Part shown: in pieces, positions 38,622 to 51,516 of the stretch
Layout of the letters: the number at the start of each line of letters is the position of its first letter
Numbering within the stretch: position 1 is the stretch's first letter
Assembly (NCBI RefSeq): GCF_047948215.1
Contig: NC_134455.1
Coordinates: 150,952,575-151,016,574 of the forward strand
Length of the DNA stretch: 64,000 bases
Direction: 5' to 3'
DNA from: Lycorma delicatula
Lineage: Eukaryota; Arthropoda; Insecta; Hemiptera; Fulgoridae
Program-made: the position numbers and the translations under genes
Notes under the pieces: generated by a model
Databases searched by the model: none
Told to the model about the DNA's origin: nothing
The model's input: the letters and a program-made list of their open reading frames with translations, nothing else

Positions 38622-38960
38622 TCATCCCTTGCCGTAAGGGTTGGTCATATCAAAAATTGTTTGAGACAGAAGTTTTAGATAATGTTTAGAGTACTAAGGA
38701 CCACTTAAAACCGATTCGATGCTGTGCCTATAAAGGGGGTATGACTTTTTGTCTTCGAAACCCCATTTTTTCCATTCCCTGGGCCAATGGTTGGTGATAT
38801 TAAAACACTTTACTTAAATAAGTTTTAGGCCCTTATCCAAAGAATAGTAGGAACTAAACGAATTCGATATTTTACTTAATAAGAAAGTTATGATTCTTTT
38901 TTTCGAAAAAGCTCTTCCATTTCCACCCCCATGGTCCAATTTTGCCCATTAACGAACTCG
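38622..38960 (+). repeat. Degenerate tandem repeat, unit about 150 bp
   Basis: The segment starting ttggtcatatcaaaaa (38641) recurs as ttggtgatattaaaac (38791), 150 bases later. Matching blocks follow in the same order: aagttttag; a run before gattcgat or attcgatatt; atgactttttgtcttcgaaa versus atgattctttttttcgaaa; then ccattt. A third partial unit seems to begin at 38936 (ccaattttgcccatt). The phrasing resembles satellite-like or transposon-internal repeats of insects. The flanks at 38435-38620 and 38961-39110 may belong to the same element. Confidence 0.6.
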
Positions 38961-39110
38961 ACCGAGATTTTGATATAAACTTTTGAACTGACAGCGGTAT
39001 TGGGATATGGGGGATGTGAAACGCGAAGATATGTCGAAATTTTCCGGAATCATGGTACCCATTACAGTAGGTAGCTTTCTTATGGAATCTATCTAAAAAG
39101 ACAAAATTCG

Positions 39111-42100
39111 TGATTCCCCTTACTAATTTCTGTTAAGCGCCCTCGGAAGACTGAAAAAAAAATAAAGAGAAAAATTATAAACTGAATGTCGAAAATGTTA
39201 AATAATGAACATTAAATTTGTTTCTATAACGATTTCCTAAGGATAATTCCGCATTATATAATTTTAATCTCCATAGGGAATAAAAAGCAACAATATAAAT
39301 TATATTTTAACATTACAGTAACTATATACAGTTACATACAATAGAAGGTACTAACGGCATCCGAATGTACTGCGAGAAATGTAGGGCGTGCAATAATTAG
39401 TTCGAAAGAGCTCATTTCATCATAGATACGGTGGTGTATGAAACACATTATAGGCTACAATATATTACCGAATCACGTCGTATCATAGCAGACTAATATC
39501 CTGTTCAGTTGAAAAGCTTATAACCACTACGAGAAGGATATCGTGCACAGGAGTTAAGATAACAATTCTGTACAGCCAATAGAATACCCGTCCTGTTTAC
39601 AACGATAACCAAATCACATTTACAAAAAACGTAAAATGTATCGCTAATCGGTCGTTACTTCTTAAATGTTTTTATTAGCTATAATACATTTTTTTTTTAA
39701 ATTAAAATAAATCAGTAAAGGATACGGGAAAATTACTGAATTATTTTTTAAGTATAAAAATTACCCAAACAAGACTTTTCTCTAAAAGATATACGCATTT
39801 TTTTTTTTTTGAATAAAATAATATGGAAGAACAAATATTCCAGACTGTTTCTTCCTATTTTCACTACTTCATCTGTTTACAACTACAATCGAGACACTTC
39901 GGAACAAAATGAAGTAAATACACTACAAGAATGACATTATCGATTACGCATAACCTTAACGAACAAACTTATGAATCATATAACTTTTATAAACTGATGA
40001 ATCACAAGACACGAAATTAATAATAGTACACAAAATTTTATTTTTCTAATACATGATTATTTTATTTAAGCCCGTAGTTATGACCAAATAAACATTATCT
40101 TCTGATTTCATAAAAATATTTTGTAATCGCTTCTAAAAAACTAAAATGAAAGTCTTGTTCTCCCTCACTCGTAACATTTTCTCGTTATCGACTCGTAAAA
40201 GTTTTCTGTGATCCATAGTACACACCGTAAACGTAACAAAATTGATAGATGCTCTCTTACAACATCTTTCAAATGTTTCAGAAAACCGAAATATTTACTT
40301 CTTAAACAACCGAGACGACCCTTAACTACCCCCGTTTGTCGGTCGCCGACTCTCGTACATAAAGAAAATCGATGCTTCTACTCCTTTTAAAAAAAGTTTC
40401 TATTCTTTTTCTTTATTTTTTCAAAAAGCATTGATCGATATGAAAATGTCCTGATAGAAAGCAGCCTTTTCGGGAATTAAAAAAAGAAAAGTAACTTTTT
40501 AATAACGCCTACGATATTTGATCATCAAATATTTTTGAAGCTAGTTCTCGCTGTAAGTAAGAGATAAAAGTACTAAACGGTGAAACGAGTATAATTTAAA
40601 GCAATAATTCAGTAAAAAGTAAAATGTAATAAACTTAAAAGGAAAAAATACCGAGGCCTATATACCTATAATCGATTAACCAAAAAACTTGTTCATAAAA
40701 ATTAATTTCACCGATGCAAATCCAATTTCAATACTTCGTAATTGAATAAATATAACCAAATTTATAAACACTATAATAAAAGAACATAAAGCCTTGAGGA
40801 TTTTCGTCAGGTACGCGGGATAAACGAATACAAGGCGCGGTCAAAAAACTATTCAAAATCACTGAATTGGCGATAGAAGTGAAGAATACAGATCGCCAGA
40901 AGTGCGTTTTGCTTTTGATTTTAATAGTTGAGGAATGTAAGTAACAAAACAAAATTGAGAAAAGAAAAGTTGAGGTGTATCACTACAATATTTAACAGAA
41001 CTATGACCAAAACAAATATTGAAGATACGGAAAACTGCGATAATTGATTACTTTCATTTATTAATCCGCACAATGGTAGTAAAATTTAATGAATGACTGC
41101 GAATTAAGAAATTAAAAACGGAAAAGCTGAAATAAAAATAATAAAGTGGCTGACAAACCAATAATAAAATAAAAGTATCTAACAGACAGCGATACAAGAA
41201 AAGAAAAATGATTAATAGATTTGGAACAGGCGTGTAGACAGAGAAAGATAACCACGATTGTAACAATGAGAAAGATAAGAAAATGCCTAATTCACAAACC
41301 TAATTAATAATATTTTCCAAATATTAGAATTCTAAGTAGAAAGTAGATTAAATTGAAACAATTCTACGTATTTCATAAAGTTCAGAAACCCCGAATTAAG
41401 CTACAACAAAAGAGAACTTCATACTCGAAAAATTTAATATAGGACGAAATAAATAATTTCCATATTTTTAACAAAGTTGTACACGGCTATACTTCATTTA
41501 AACGTCATACATATTATCCTCCTCTCATTGGGTCAACGTTTGCTTATTGTTCACTACTTTAACAGATTGCAACGAACACATTAGGGAAAAAACGAAGTAA
41601 TGTTTACAATTTACCTCCTACGAGAGAATAGAAATTTTCAATGGCCAGGGAAAAACTTTTCATTAAGCGAAGATAAATTCCAAAAATCTTAGGACTTCAA
41701 GATTTCAAAAGCAGAGTGAAAAAGTCGAAAACGTTCCAAAGTTTTGAAGTTATACTCCTTTTGGCGCGTTAGGAGAAACTGATCAGACTGTATTTTCAGC
41801 AAGTTACGGAAGTTCCACGCGGCGATGTAACACACTATGAAGATTTGCGCAGGCCCAAGCGGATCGGTTTGCACGCACATGCGTGTAGTGTCTAATTCGG
41901 TCAGTGGTTCTGGTAAATATATAAATGCTTGCCGCAATTAGACTTTCGCGAACTCCAGTCAAAGCTTAGTATCAAAAACTATCGCAACATGTCGTTTCTC
42001 AAGCGAATGATTAAAAAAAAAAAAAATTACTTTTAAAAAAGCAATTTAAAACACCTTAAAATTTCATAACTATAGTTTACGAACGCGTGAATTTAATTTC

Positions 42101-44156
42101 AACTACAAAATTTACATATGAATTTAATACTAGATATTTCGGTAAAGGAAACGAAATCAAGTGGGACTCCAACCTTAGGAGGTTGACTATCTCTCATATG
42201 TATTTTAAGAAAAAAGATCTTAAAGATATACGTAAAGCATTTTATAAGTGTATCTGTACAGCGGTAATCCGCTAGTTTCTAATAAGTTTTCGTAACACGC
42301 GCCACTCGATCGTTTTTCGAAGGCTTATTTCAGAGGAAGCAAGTCGAGTTAATAAGAGAAGTCGACAACAAAGCTCTCCTTAATCTGTTTCACATTAGTG
42401 TCAAAACTATGTAGACGATATTGTTTCCTGTCGAATACAACGACCGATCTCAACAAAATCCTGTCGCAAATCTGCAATACAACGATCCTATCATACAAAA
42501 CAGGCTTTTTGGCGATTGAAGAGAATGGACAAACCCCGATAGCGTTTATATGGGTAAATTTGTACTAACGCACTATTCCAGTTAATTCTTGATGCTTTAT
42601 TACAAAATAATATCTCAACTGATTCTGTACGTATTTTGAAACGGTTCTATACGCCTTGAAATTCGGTAAAACCTTTGTAAATTCTTATATTACGACCTTT
42701 CGTACACGACTAAGAGCCGTTTTCAACAAGTCATCCGATAATAATAATAATCCTAAGACATATTTTTTCATATTGAATATATCATTTTCCCAATCTCTAA
42801 TTTACTGAATAACAACCGTAAAAATTTCGTTCGGAAATTGAAGCTTAATGTGTCATAACTTTTTATTACTGTATAATTTCTTTTTTTTTTATTCGTGATT
42901 TTACCACGAAATAATTTTTTAATAAAATTAATTTTTTTAATTAAGAAAATCTTTTAAAAAAAAATTAAAAATTAAGAAAATTTTTTAATTTAACTGCGTC
43001 TCCTAACTGATTGAACGCAAATGAATTCGATCGTCTTGGGGATTTCCGGTTTTTATCCATAATTTAACCGATGTTTAATTTTTAAGGACGCTGATAAATA
43101 ATGTGTAAAATTTCATCTGATTACTGCTCAAGTTAGCAGACAACGGTTAATAGTCGGATACTTTTAGTCGTAATGTCAGTCTCAAAGTGAAAAGTTCCCT
43201 TTATATACACGCTACAAGTGTACTCAAGGCAACTACTACCGCATAATCAATACATCAACTACGGACACTCGTACTAGATAATACGTATTCCATATTTATT
43301 ACACAATTATCATCATTATATTGCATTTCTTCTGCGTTTCACGTCCTAAATACATGCAAACAAGACATGCACGTCTTGTGCGCAATGTAACTATTTTATG
43401 CGACTAGAACGGACGATTCATAGTACAACTGTATAACTGCTCATCGGAACGTATAACAATAGGCAACCTTTTTAATAGCAGTTATCATTATGCCTTTATT
43501 ACCCGTTATGTTAAAACGGTATGAAACAGGCATTCAAACTATGATGGTCTGCCACAAACGTTTCTTTACCGCAATTGTTTCCTTTTAATGAGATTTCGAC
43601 TAAAATATTAGTATTTCTTACAATAAAAATTTTGTTTTATTAACGAGCCACTAGTTTTACAAAAAAATAAGCAAATTGTCTCATTTGTGTCAGCCAATTA
43701 TCCTGTCACTCATACCTAATAACGACCGAATGAACTGTAACTAAATCATATCTTAAACGGATTAAAACCTCGAACATATTTTAAATCGTCTTGTTTTACA
43801 CCAAGAAAAATACGCTGTTTGATATAAATTCAGGCAGCATACAAAAAAAATTAGAAATTCAGAAATTTGGTAATTTAACACGATTTCGAACAACAGTTCT
43901 TAGTGGGACAGTATTTTTTTTTAATTTACACTTTCAGGATGATTGTTAGATTTAAATTTTGAGAGGTAAAAACATATTTTGAAGAACTATTTTGAAGAAC
44001 ATTTGTACGAAATATTTCTAAAATTTTTGAGCAGGAGTCAATAATTTTTTATAACTCTACTTACAATAAATTTTTATTTCAAATTTTCACGGTAAACTGC
44101 TACAATTTCATGTTTTACATTTTAAAACTTCGATTAAAAAAACCAATATTTAAAAA
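39111..44156. other. AT-rich sequence with a SINE fragment and no recognised gene
   Basis: About 5 kb with only short random frames (for example 42087-42275). The one recognised item is the SINE 3' fragment at 41477-41531. Long A and T runs are common. Confidence 0.5.
41477..41531 (+). repeat. Fragment of the SINE body
   Basis: The segment gttgtacacggctatacttc continuing to catacatattatcctcct matches the distal body of SINE copy 1 (ctgtacaagtctacacttc to catacatatcatcctct at about 14213-14256). No head, boxes or tail remain. Confidence 0.65.
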
Positions 44157-44846
44157 ATCTGATGCCGAAACCACATGACTTCCTTGTACGCCTATTTAAT
44201 TACATGTACACATTTAAAAAAAAAAAGAGAAGTACATAAAATTTTATTTCATTAATAACTTCTGATGGTTTCTCTTATTTTTTTCTATTGTTATTAAACT
44301 TATTATTTATTGTAATTTTTTTTTAACAATATGAGGTTAACGATTATAAATAAATCAATATGTTTAAATAAAAAAAAAATTAAAAAAAGGAGATGAAGTC
44401 GGATTTGAACTGATGTGTCCTCCCCTTGTAAGATCCAAATATTTCATAAATTAAACTTTATTTGGCTATAACTCTGGAGTCAATGAAAATAGTACCACTT
44501 ACAAATGTCGTTGAAAAGCTCTCAATGAGGGCTTATTACTGCAGTTAAGAAAATGTCCAAAATCCAAACTTTTTGGATTTTGGGCTTTTTTGGACACCTT
44601 TGGTCCAGTCGATTGCAATCAAAAGGGGAGTTGTACAACTAGACGTTACAACAGTCCTAAATCCAAAATTTCAACATCCTACGGCTAATCGTTATTGAGT
44701 TATGCGAGGTACGTACGTACGTACAGACGTCATGACGAAAACTAGTGAAAATGGATTCAGGGATGGTAAAAATGAATATTTCCGTTGAAATCTGAATACT
44801 GAAATTTTTCACGATCACAATACTTCTTTACTTCGAGGAAGTATAA
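44157..44846 (+). mobile_element. Family 1 terminal-hairpin non-autonomous element, copy B
   Basis: This copy is collinear with copies A and C. The left end has ACTTCCTTGTACG at 44178-44190 after CCACATG. The right end has CTTTACTTCGAGGAAGTATAAAG (44827-44849), a hairpin in which the TACAA of the consensus is lost. The interior keeps the GGATTTGAACTG word, the ACGTACGTACGTAC run (about 44710) and ACTAGTGAAAATGGATTCAG. No coding capacity is present. It is the longest of the three copies. Confidence 0.78.
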
Positions 44847-46139
44847 AGAAAAGAAATACAATGTTTAATTAACAATAACTATATGAGTAAATCCCGCTGA
44901 TTCAGAAATAAATTACTATTACTAATAATAGATAGAAACTTCTTGAAGGAAATATGAAAAATCTTCTCGATTGATTTGTTTATCTTGTTATGAGAATTAT
45001 TTTAAGTAATTTAAACTATAGCGACCAAAATATTACACTCATTCATACAATAATTTCTAAAGCAAATTGTATGCACTGTCCTTAAATTGATAAAATATTT
45101 TCGGTAAGAATCATCGCCCGATCACTACAGCACGTTTTAATTTTAGAATAAAGCATACTTAATGAACAAGATCGAATAACAGGGAAAACTTGTTCTATTA
45201 TTACCAGAATCCAGAACGGTTAGCAAAACAAACTACCTACGTAACACACCCTCTTTTCCTCGTTAAGAGTATGCTGAAAAATAGTTAGAGTAAGTACAAA
45301 GCTAAAAGAGTAAGTAAAAAGAATTTTATTTAAAAATTTTTATAAAACATAAAGGATTCAAATTCCCTTTTTTAAAAGTAAGGAAACAACGAAAGAGCCA
45401 GGAAAAATAAAACAGTAAAATTTCGAGAACTTTAGAAATTTTTTAAAATTTCGTTATATGAAAATTATCTGAAAAGGGACTAGAAATTAAAGCGTAATGT
45501 ACGCAGAGAAAAAAGACGCAGAAGAGTTGCGTGTACAGCAGTAGGGGTTGTCACCCGCGGGACATACCACACCCAGGACCGGACCACACCTAAATGCAAT
45601 CATCCCTTGTCCTTTCAATACTTCGAACACGCAACTAAAGCTACTACTACCGTACTCTCACACGCAGAGGAATAGATTTTTATTATTCTGAGTAACGTTG
45701 AAATACTCCATTTTTCGTTTACAAAGGAGAATTTTAATTAAATTATAAAACAAACATTCGACAATCATCTATAATGGATCAAACTTTTTATTTCACGATA
45801 CAGAAGTTTATATTAAACATTTTTTCATTATATACAATATAACTATCATTCCTTTTTTTTAATATTTACAAATTCAAAAAAAAACCAGTCGAAACTACAT
45901 GAAATATGTAAACGAATAACACTGATCAAGAATGATTTTGTTAAATGGGAGTGAATAACTGATTCTTATGGTATTTTTCATGCGGATTTCAAATATGAAA
46001 TAAGAATTCTTCAATCAGGCTAAGTTTTTTTCATAACTACCATTCTTATTTTCCGGTAGTATCATGCATGAACTCCATAACCATAGCATTTTGTGAACGT
46101 AAATACGTTCACAAATATTCCCTCTGAGATGCGGCCAGT
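44847..46139. other. Spacer between family 1 copy B and the 46 kb relic gene
   Basis: AT-rich, with a small GC-richer patch at about 45535-45610. No terminus matching family 2 was found, so the 46 kb gene cannot be placed inside a defined element from this side. Confidence 0.45.
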
Positions 46140-47355
46140 GACGATGAAGACGATGAAGAAAGAAATCCAAATCTTTTAGAAAATAGATATACTGAATCCC
46201 ATTTAATTAATCAGTCAGAATTAAATAATCTGATTCGTGAACTAAATTTATCAAAGAATCAACCAGTTATACTGACATCAAAACTGAAAGGATTGCATTT
46301 TTTTACAACCAAAACTAAGTGCTTTCCGTGAGTCAGAATTTGAACATTTCTCTCAGTACAAAAACTTTACTGAGAATCTTTACTGGAAGTTTAGGGAAAT
46401 ATGCAACATCCTGACAGATGGCGACTTTTTACTGACTCATCAAAGCTTAGTTTGAAAGCCGGTCTACTTCACATTGGAAATAAATACCCATCTCAATACC
46501 ACTAGCATACGAATTTCACATAAATGAGTCTTAATGAAAATATGAAACTTGTAATGAGCAGGATTCAGTACGGGAAATATTTGACATATCTGTGGATATC
46601 TGGAAGTAATAGCGCTTTTACGGACTGCAACTTAGATACACTAAGTTCAGTTGCTTTTTGTGCGAGTGAGACAGCAGGGATAGGAAAAACCATACATAAA
46701 AGAGCAGTGGCCAAAGAGAGAGGTATTAACTAAAGGAGAGAAGAATGTCGTTAGTCGGGCATTAGTAAAACCAGAAAAAGTATATCTTCCACCAATACAC
46801 ATTAAGCTAGGTTTATTCAAAAAAATTTTTAAAGTAATGGATCGTAATTGTGCAGGGTTTCGGTTTCTAAAATACAAATTCCCTAATATAAGCGACGCTG
46901 AAATAAAGGAAGGTATATTTGTTAGACCACAAATAAGAAAAAAACTAATGAATGATCCGGCGTTTGAAGAATGTTTGAACGACTTGGAAGTTGCTGCATG
47001 GAAATCATTTCAAAATGTGGTAAATAACTTCCTTGGAAATCATAAGGCCAGTAACTACAGAGAACTTGTAAGTGAACTCCTTCTAAACAACAAAAATCTT
47101 GGGTGTAACATATCACTCAAAATCCATTACTTACATTCACATTTGGATTTTTTCCCTAACAATTTCGGCACTATTAATGATGAATATGTAGAACGCTTTC
47201 ACCAGGAGATATCTACAATAGAAACACGATATCAGGGAAAATGGAACGCACAAATGATAGCCGACTGTTGTAATCTAAAGAGGAATTTACCTACAGCAAA
47301 TTACAGCAGAAAATTCAAAAGAAATAGATTATACGTGAGTACAAAATGCAAGTAA
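46140..47355 (+). pseudogene. Second relic of the orphan protein found in family 2 (possible DDE-type transposase)
   Basis: This copy is homologous to the gene remains at 21806-23420. Readable pieces are an acidic SDDEDDEE segment (46137-46160) and LINQSELNNLIRELNLSKNQ (about 46207-46266). After frameshifts come WRLFTDSSKLSLKAGLLHIG (about 46419-46480), a decayed middle, and then a long open stretch from about 46696 to the stop at 47353-47355. That stretch includes EQWPKREVLTKGEKNVV, YLPPIHIKLGLF, FPNISDAEIKEGIFV, LHSHLDFFP and VERFHQEIS. About 220 codons of the C-terminal half are intact. The first candidate Asp (46434-46436) and the Glu before RFHQ are kept, but CGDLK has become CGYLE, so the second candidate Asp is Tyr. 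It differs enough from the 21 kb copy to be a separate lineage. No terminal repeats were identified. Confidence 0.72.
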
Positions 47356-49594
47356 TGTATAGTCATATTACGTTCACCATGCATTTTTTTTGTTTCACAA
47401 TAAATTCAAATTACAAAAAACTGAGCCCGATAGAAAAAAATCTATTTACAAATGAAATCAGCATAAAAAATACTATTAAGAGTCAGCCATTCACTCTCAT
47501 TTAATAAAGAAAAAATTAAATTTTGTTGACCAGTGTAATTTTATATCGGTGCCAAAAAACCTGGTGTCTTTAATATATCTGCATCAAATTCGTAAATATT
47601 CGAACTGTTAACAAAGTAATTAAATAGAATTTCGTCACCGTGACGAAATGTGAATCACTCTAAACTAAATCTTAACGACTCTTTCATTTTTTCAACCTTT
47701 TTTTCCCAAAGAACCTTTCAAAACTAATTACAGGTTCCTTTGGTGCAACAACTACTAATGCTGTTAATGATGCCAGTTTTTTTTTAAATATCAAGAAACC
47801 GCATAAGTTGTAATCGAATAATAGTTTCAATCTGGGCGCTGCTTCTTTTCTTAATACGCTGTTTCTATAAAATTTCATACGTCGCAAAATTTTATATTGT
47901 TCAGATATGTTCAACTCTGGGTTTTCACAAGCTGCAAGTAAAATTTGGTGTTAATTTCTTTGTATGTGAGCCTTTTCCCATAACGTGATTTGCAAAATTT
48001 GATTCTATCGTCGTGTGTGGTTACTATTAGTGTTCGTAGTATATGTTTGTGAAAGAGCATCTAGTTCGATTTAGTATTCGGAGTAATTTCCTCCGAAAGG
48101 ACTCGTGACGAAATAGTTCCATTATTTTGATAATGAGTCGTAAAATATTGTGCGATTTTAAATAGAATTTTTTCTATAAAAATGAAGGTAGTAAGAAAAC
48201 TGTATGACACGACCAAAAGATCGAACGGTTCTCGCAACACAAAGTCTGATGAAACAGACAAACGATTACGTGAGATTTATCATATATAGTAAGCGATATT
48301 ACTCGTATTTTGGCAAATTACCGATATACATCCCTTTACTTCTATCTTGTAAATTATTATAATTCTAAAGTAATTCGCTAAATTATGATCAAGTTAGTTA
48401 AAATTCGAAATATTCCTCACTTATTTATACCGCGGACGAAATTCAAAACAAAAAAAAATTTTAAAAGATAAAACAATTATTTGTGTTTTTTTTATACATG
48501 TCCGCATTACACGTCGTACGAGAAGGAAGGAGAGAAAACTAAAGTATTGGGTGAGACTTTACTGATGAGTAAACGGAGAAAATATAAAAAATTAACAAAA
48601 TGCCGATGGCACGAAGACGCTTTGTATTTTAAGAAATAAAACAAATAAATAATGTAAAGTAAAAAAAAGACCGCCCAGAGATGTGTTGAAATGGAAAAGG
48701 AGAGCGAAGATACATGAGATTTATACAAAATAAAAAACAGTTTCTAAAGGCAAAAGAAGAATTGAAACTCAAAAATTAAATAATACTACACAGCGTTTTT
48801 GTATCGGACGTGCATTATGGATTCCAGAAAGAACTAGTAGATGGCGAGATACAAAGCGATCTATAAAATAACAGAGGAGGAAAAATATTCTGACAAAATT
48901 TTAATATAAAGGAGTAAGCTGACCGTGATTTAAAATTAAATTCTAAGACAACAACTTGATAAGAGCTTTAAACATTTATACGTCAATAAGGAGGTAGTAG
49001 AAGAGCAGTATTAACAGTACTACGTGCCGCTTGTGTAAGTAATCGAAGCAGGTCTACGAGTCGGTAATGACGTTTTTGATAATCAGATTTCAGCAAAAGC
49101 ATACGATTAAAAATACGAGAACCATCACTCAACCAGTTTGAATTCAAAATGCTCACCGTACTAGATGCCGTAACCAAAATGTACACGAAAACGAGGCTAT
49201 CGCTTTCATTGTCATTTAAATTATATTACCATTATATTACATTTAATTTATATTTAGATGTGCTACCCGACAGAACAAATCGGTTAACTGTGTTCTAAAA
49301 CCTACTTCTTGTTTTTTTTTATTATTATAGTAAGAAAATGTTTTTATAAACCGTTTAAACTATCGACTTACAGATATATGAATTTAAAATTATATATTTT
49401 GGTGTACTGAACAAAATCGCTCGAGTTTCTGATAAATAGCTGCGAACAACTTTTGCGGATAGAACGAAACCGCAAACATTTTCTGATTTGTAAATTAAAA
49501 TCGAAAGAGCTAGTGAAGAAATAACATGTGGGGAGATTTCACTAGATAGGTCTTAAAATTCGATTCCCAGCAACAGCCCGATTCTTTTGTCGGC
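47356..49594. other. AT-rich sequence with no recognised gene
   Basis: Only short frames without domains. No terminus matching the family 2 right end was found downstream of the 46 kb relic gene. Confidence 0.5.
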
Positions 49595-50200
49595 AATTGT
49601 GAGCTTGAACGTCGTCAACCTTAATCTTTTTTCAAATTAAAACATGTTGAAAAATATGTTATATAATTAATAAAACTACAAGTTTCAAAAGTCGGAAGAG
49701 TGAAATTACCTTAGTATTTTTCCTCAGAATCTGTACTGGCAGTAGCGTTGTTATCAGCTGTTTCGGGCAACTCCAGAATACAATGAAGTTGTCTACTGAC
49801 ATATATAAATAATTCGTATATTTAACGTTAATTAGACGAAGTTAGCCAGATTAGGTTATGTTTGGTTAAGTTATAGATATATTGCGCGATACGTCATTAC
49901 ACGGAATCAACATAATCTAATCAAACATAACCTACGCTCGCTAACCTCGTCTGATTAACGTTAAAAATAAAAATTATATGCAGTAATTTATACGTATGTG
50001 ATTTATTTTTGTATACGCAAACAACTGGATTTCAGTAGGGGTTAACAACGCTACCGCCATTACAGATTCTGATGAAGAATAATGAGGTAATTTCATTTTT
50101 CCGACTTTTGAAACTTGTAGTTTTATTAATTATTTAACATAATTTTCAACATACTTCAATTTGAAAAAGATTAAGGCTGAGGACGTTCAGGCTCACAATT
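49595..50200. mobile_element. Foldback (hairpin) MITE-like element, about 606 bp
   Basis: Nearly the whole segment is one inverted repeat. The left arm (about 49595-49867) starts AATTGTGAGCTTGAACGTCG. The right arm (about 49919-50200) ends GGACGTTCAGGCTCACAATT. Further inner blocks pair in order: CTTAATCTTTTTCAAATT with AATTTGAAAAAGATTAAG, TAATAAAACTACAAGTTTCA with TGAAACTTGTAGTTTTATTA, and AGGTTATGTTTGG with CAAACATAACCT. The spacer is only about 51 bases. No coding capacity is visible. Such structures are typical of foldback or hairpin MITEs. The transcript would form a long double-stranded RNA. The superfamily and target duplication are not resolved. Confidence 0.88.
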
Positions 50201-51116
50201 ACCCTTTTTTCATAAAATCAAGGCAAAAATATTATTGGAGAATAACCTTTGGAGAAAAATGAACGTCGAAAATATTTTTTAAAAATCCAAATGCAAAGGA
50301 GTTTTTATTTTGAAAGCAAGAATGTAAGGAGATTTAGAAGAAAAGTGTCACAAAAAGAAGACTGACTGAATTTCTGTATTATTTATAGACATTAAACAAA
50401 TTAAATTATTTCCACTATTTTATTCTACACATAAGAGTGAAAACTCAGAATAATTTTTCCACAACTATTTTAAGCAAAATAAAAAACTAGAACAGAACAG
50501 AAAAATACAACTGACAATACATTTATTAAGCTACTACAAATAAAATAGCAAACATAAAGAGTTTGAAGTTATCACAAATAAAAAAGTGAACAAAAAATTT
50601 AACTTTTAACAAACAGCAAATTCACTTTTCTGACAGAAAATCAAAGCACGTCAATCCGTCTTACACACGTAACACCGATGAAACTTTTTTAGATTTCAAA
50701 ACAACCAGGTTACTTCTTAATATAATTAGTCTGCAAGTCAGATTAATATTATAACATTATTAATAAAATATTTCACGATTGCAACTTCCTTTTCGAAGAC
50801 TACAAATGTATCACGCTGATTGAAATTAAATGCGATTTCGTAATAGAAACGAATTTGTACCGATATTAAAAAAAAGCAATTTTATTCATAAAAAAGTTTA
50901 AAAATAACAATAACAAATAATAAACGAATCGGTGAAACCAAACCCTAGATTTTATCAATTTTATGAATCTGTCAGAATAATTTTTCACTACAAATTACAA
51001 TCTGACTAACGATTTCTCACTAAATTAGAATTTCAAGTCGCACATGCATACCGTTAATGAAACGATTAATATATAAAACAAGCAGACATTAAAATAACAG
51101 TTGATTAAAAATAATC
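50201..51116. other. AT-rich spacer with no recognised gene
   Basis: Lys/Asn-codon-like AT-rich sequence without domains, RNA genes or repeat ends. Confidence 0.5.
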
Positions 51117-51405
51117 CTTTTTCTTCTGTTTCTCCGTAACCACCGTAAGGTATTGATTCAGAGAATGAATGAGGATGATACGTACGAATGTGAAAGAAGT
51201 TTATAGTCTTGTACAGTGTCAGGTCGACCGTTCCTGAGATGTGTGGTTAATTGAAACCCAACCACCAAACAACACCGGTATCCACGATCTAGTATTCAAA
51301 TCCGTGTAAAAATAACTGGCTTTACTAGAACTTGAACGCTGTAACACTCGATTTCCAAATCAGCTGATTTGGGAAGACGCGTTCACCACTAGACCAACCC
51401 GGTGC
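51117..51405 (-). mobile_element. tRNA-derived SINE, copy 3
   Basis: Reverse-strand copy. The T-rich complement of the tail is at 51117-51128. The body shares CATTCATCCTC-type and GGTGGTTGGGTTTCAATT blocks with the other copies. The complement of the B box is near 51331-51340, and the complement of the A-box region is GCGTTCACCACTAGACC near 51380-51396, followed by AACCCGG. The head is better preserved than in copy 1. No target duplication was found. Confidence 0.87.
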
Positions 51406-51516
51406 AACACCGAAGGTCTGAAATGTATTATCGCTACACACCATCGAAGAGATTCTCAATTCGAGCTTGTCGACAACAAATATATTGTTAATCAATTAAA
51501 ACAGTACCATAAATAA

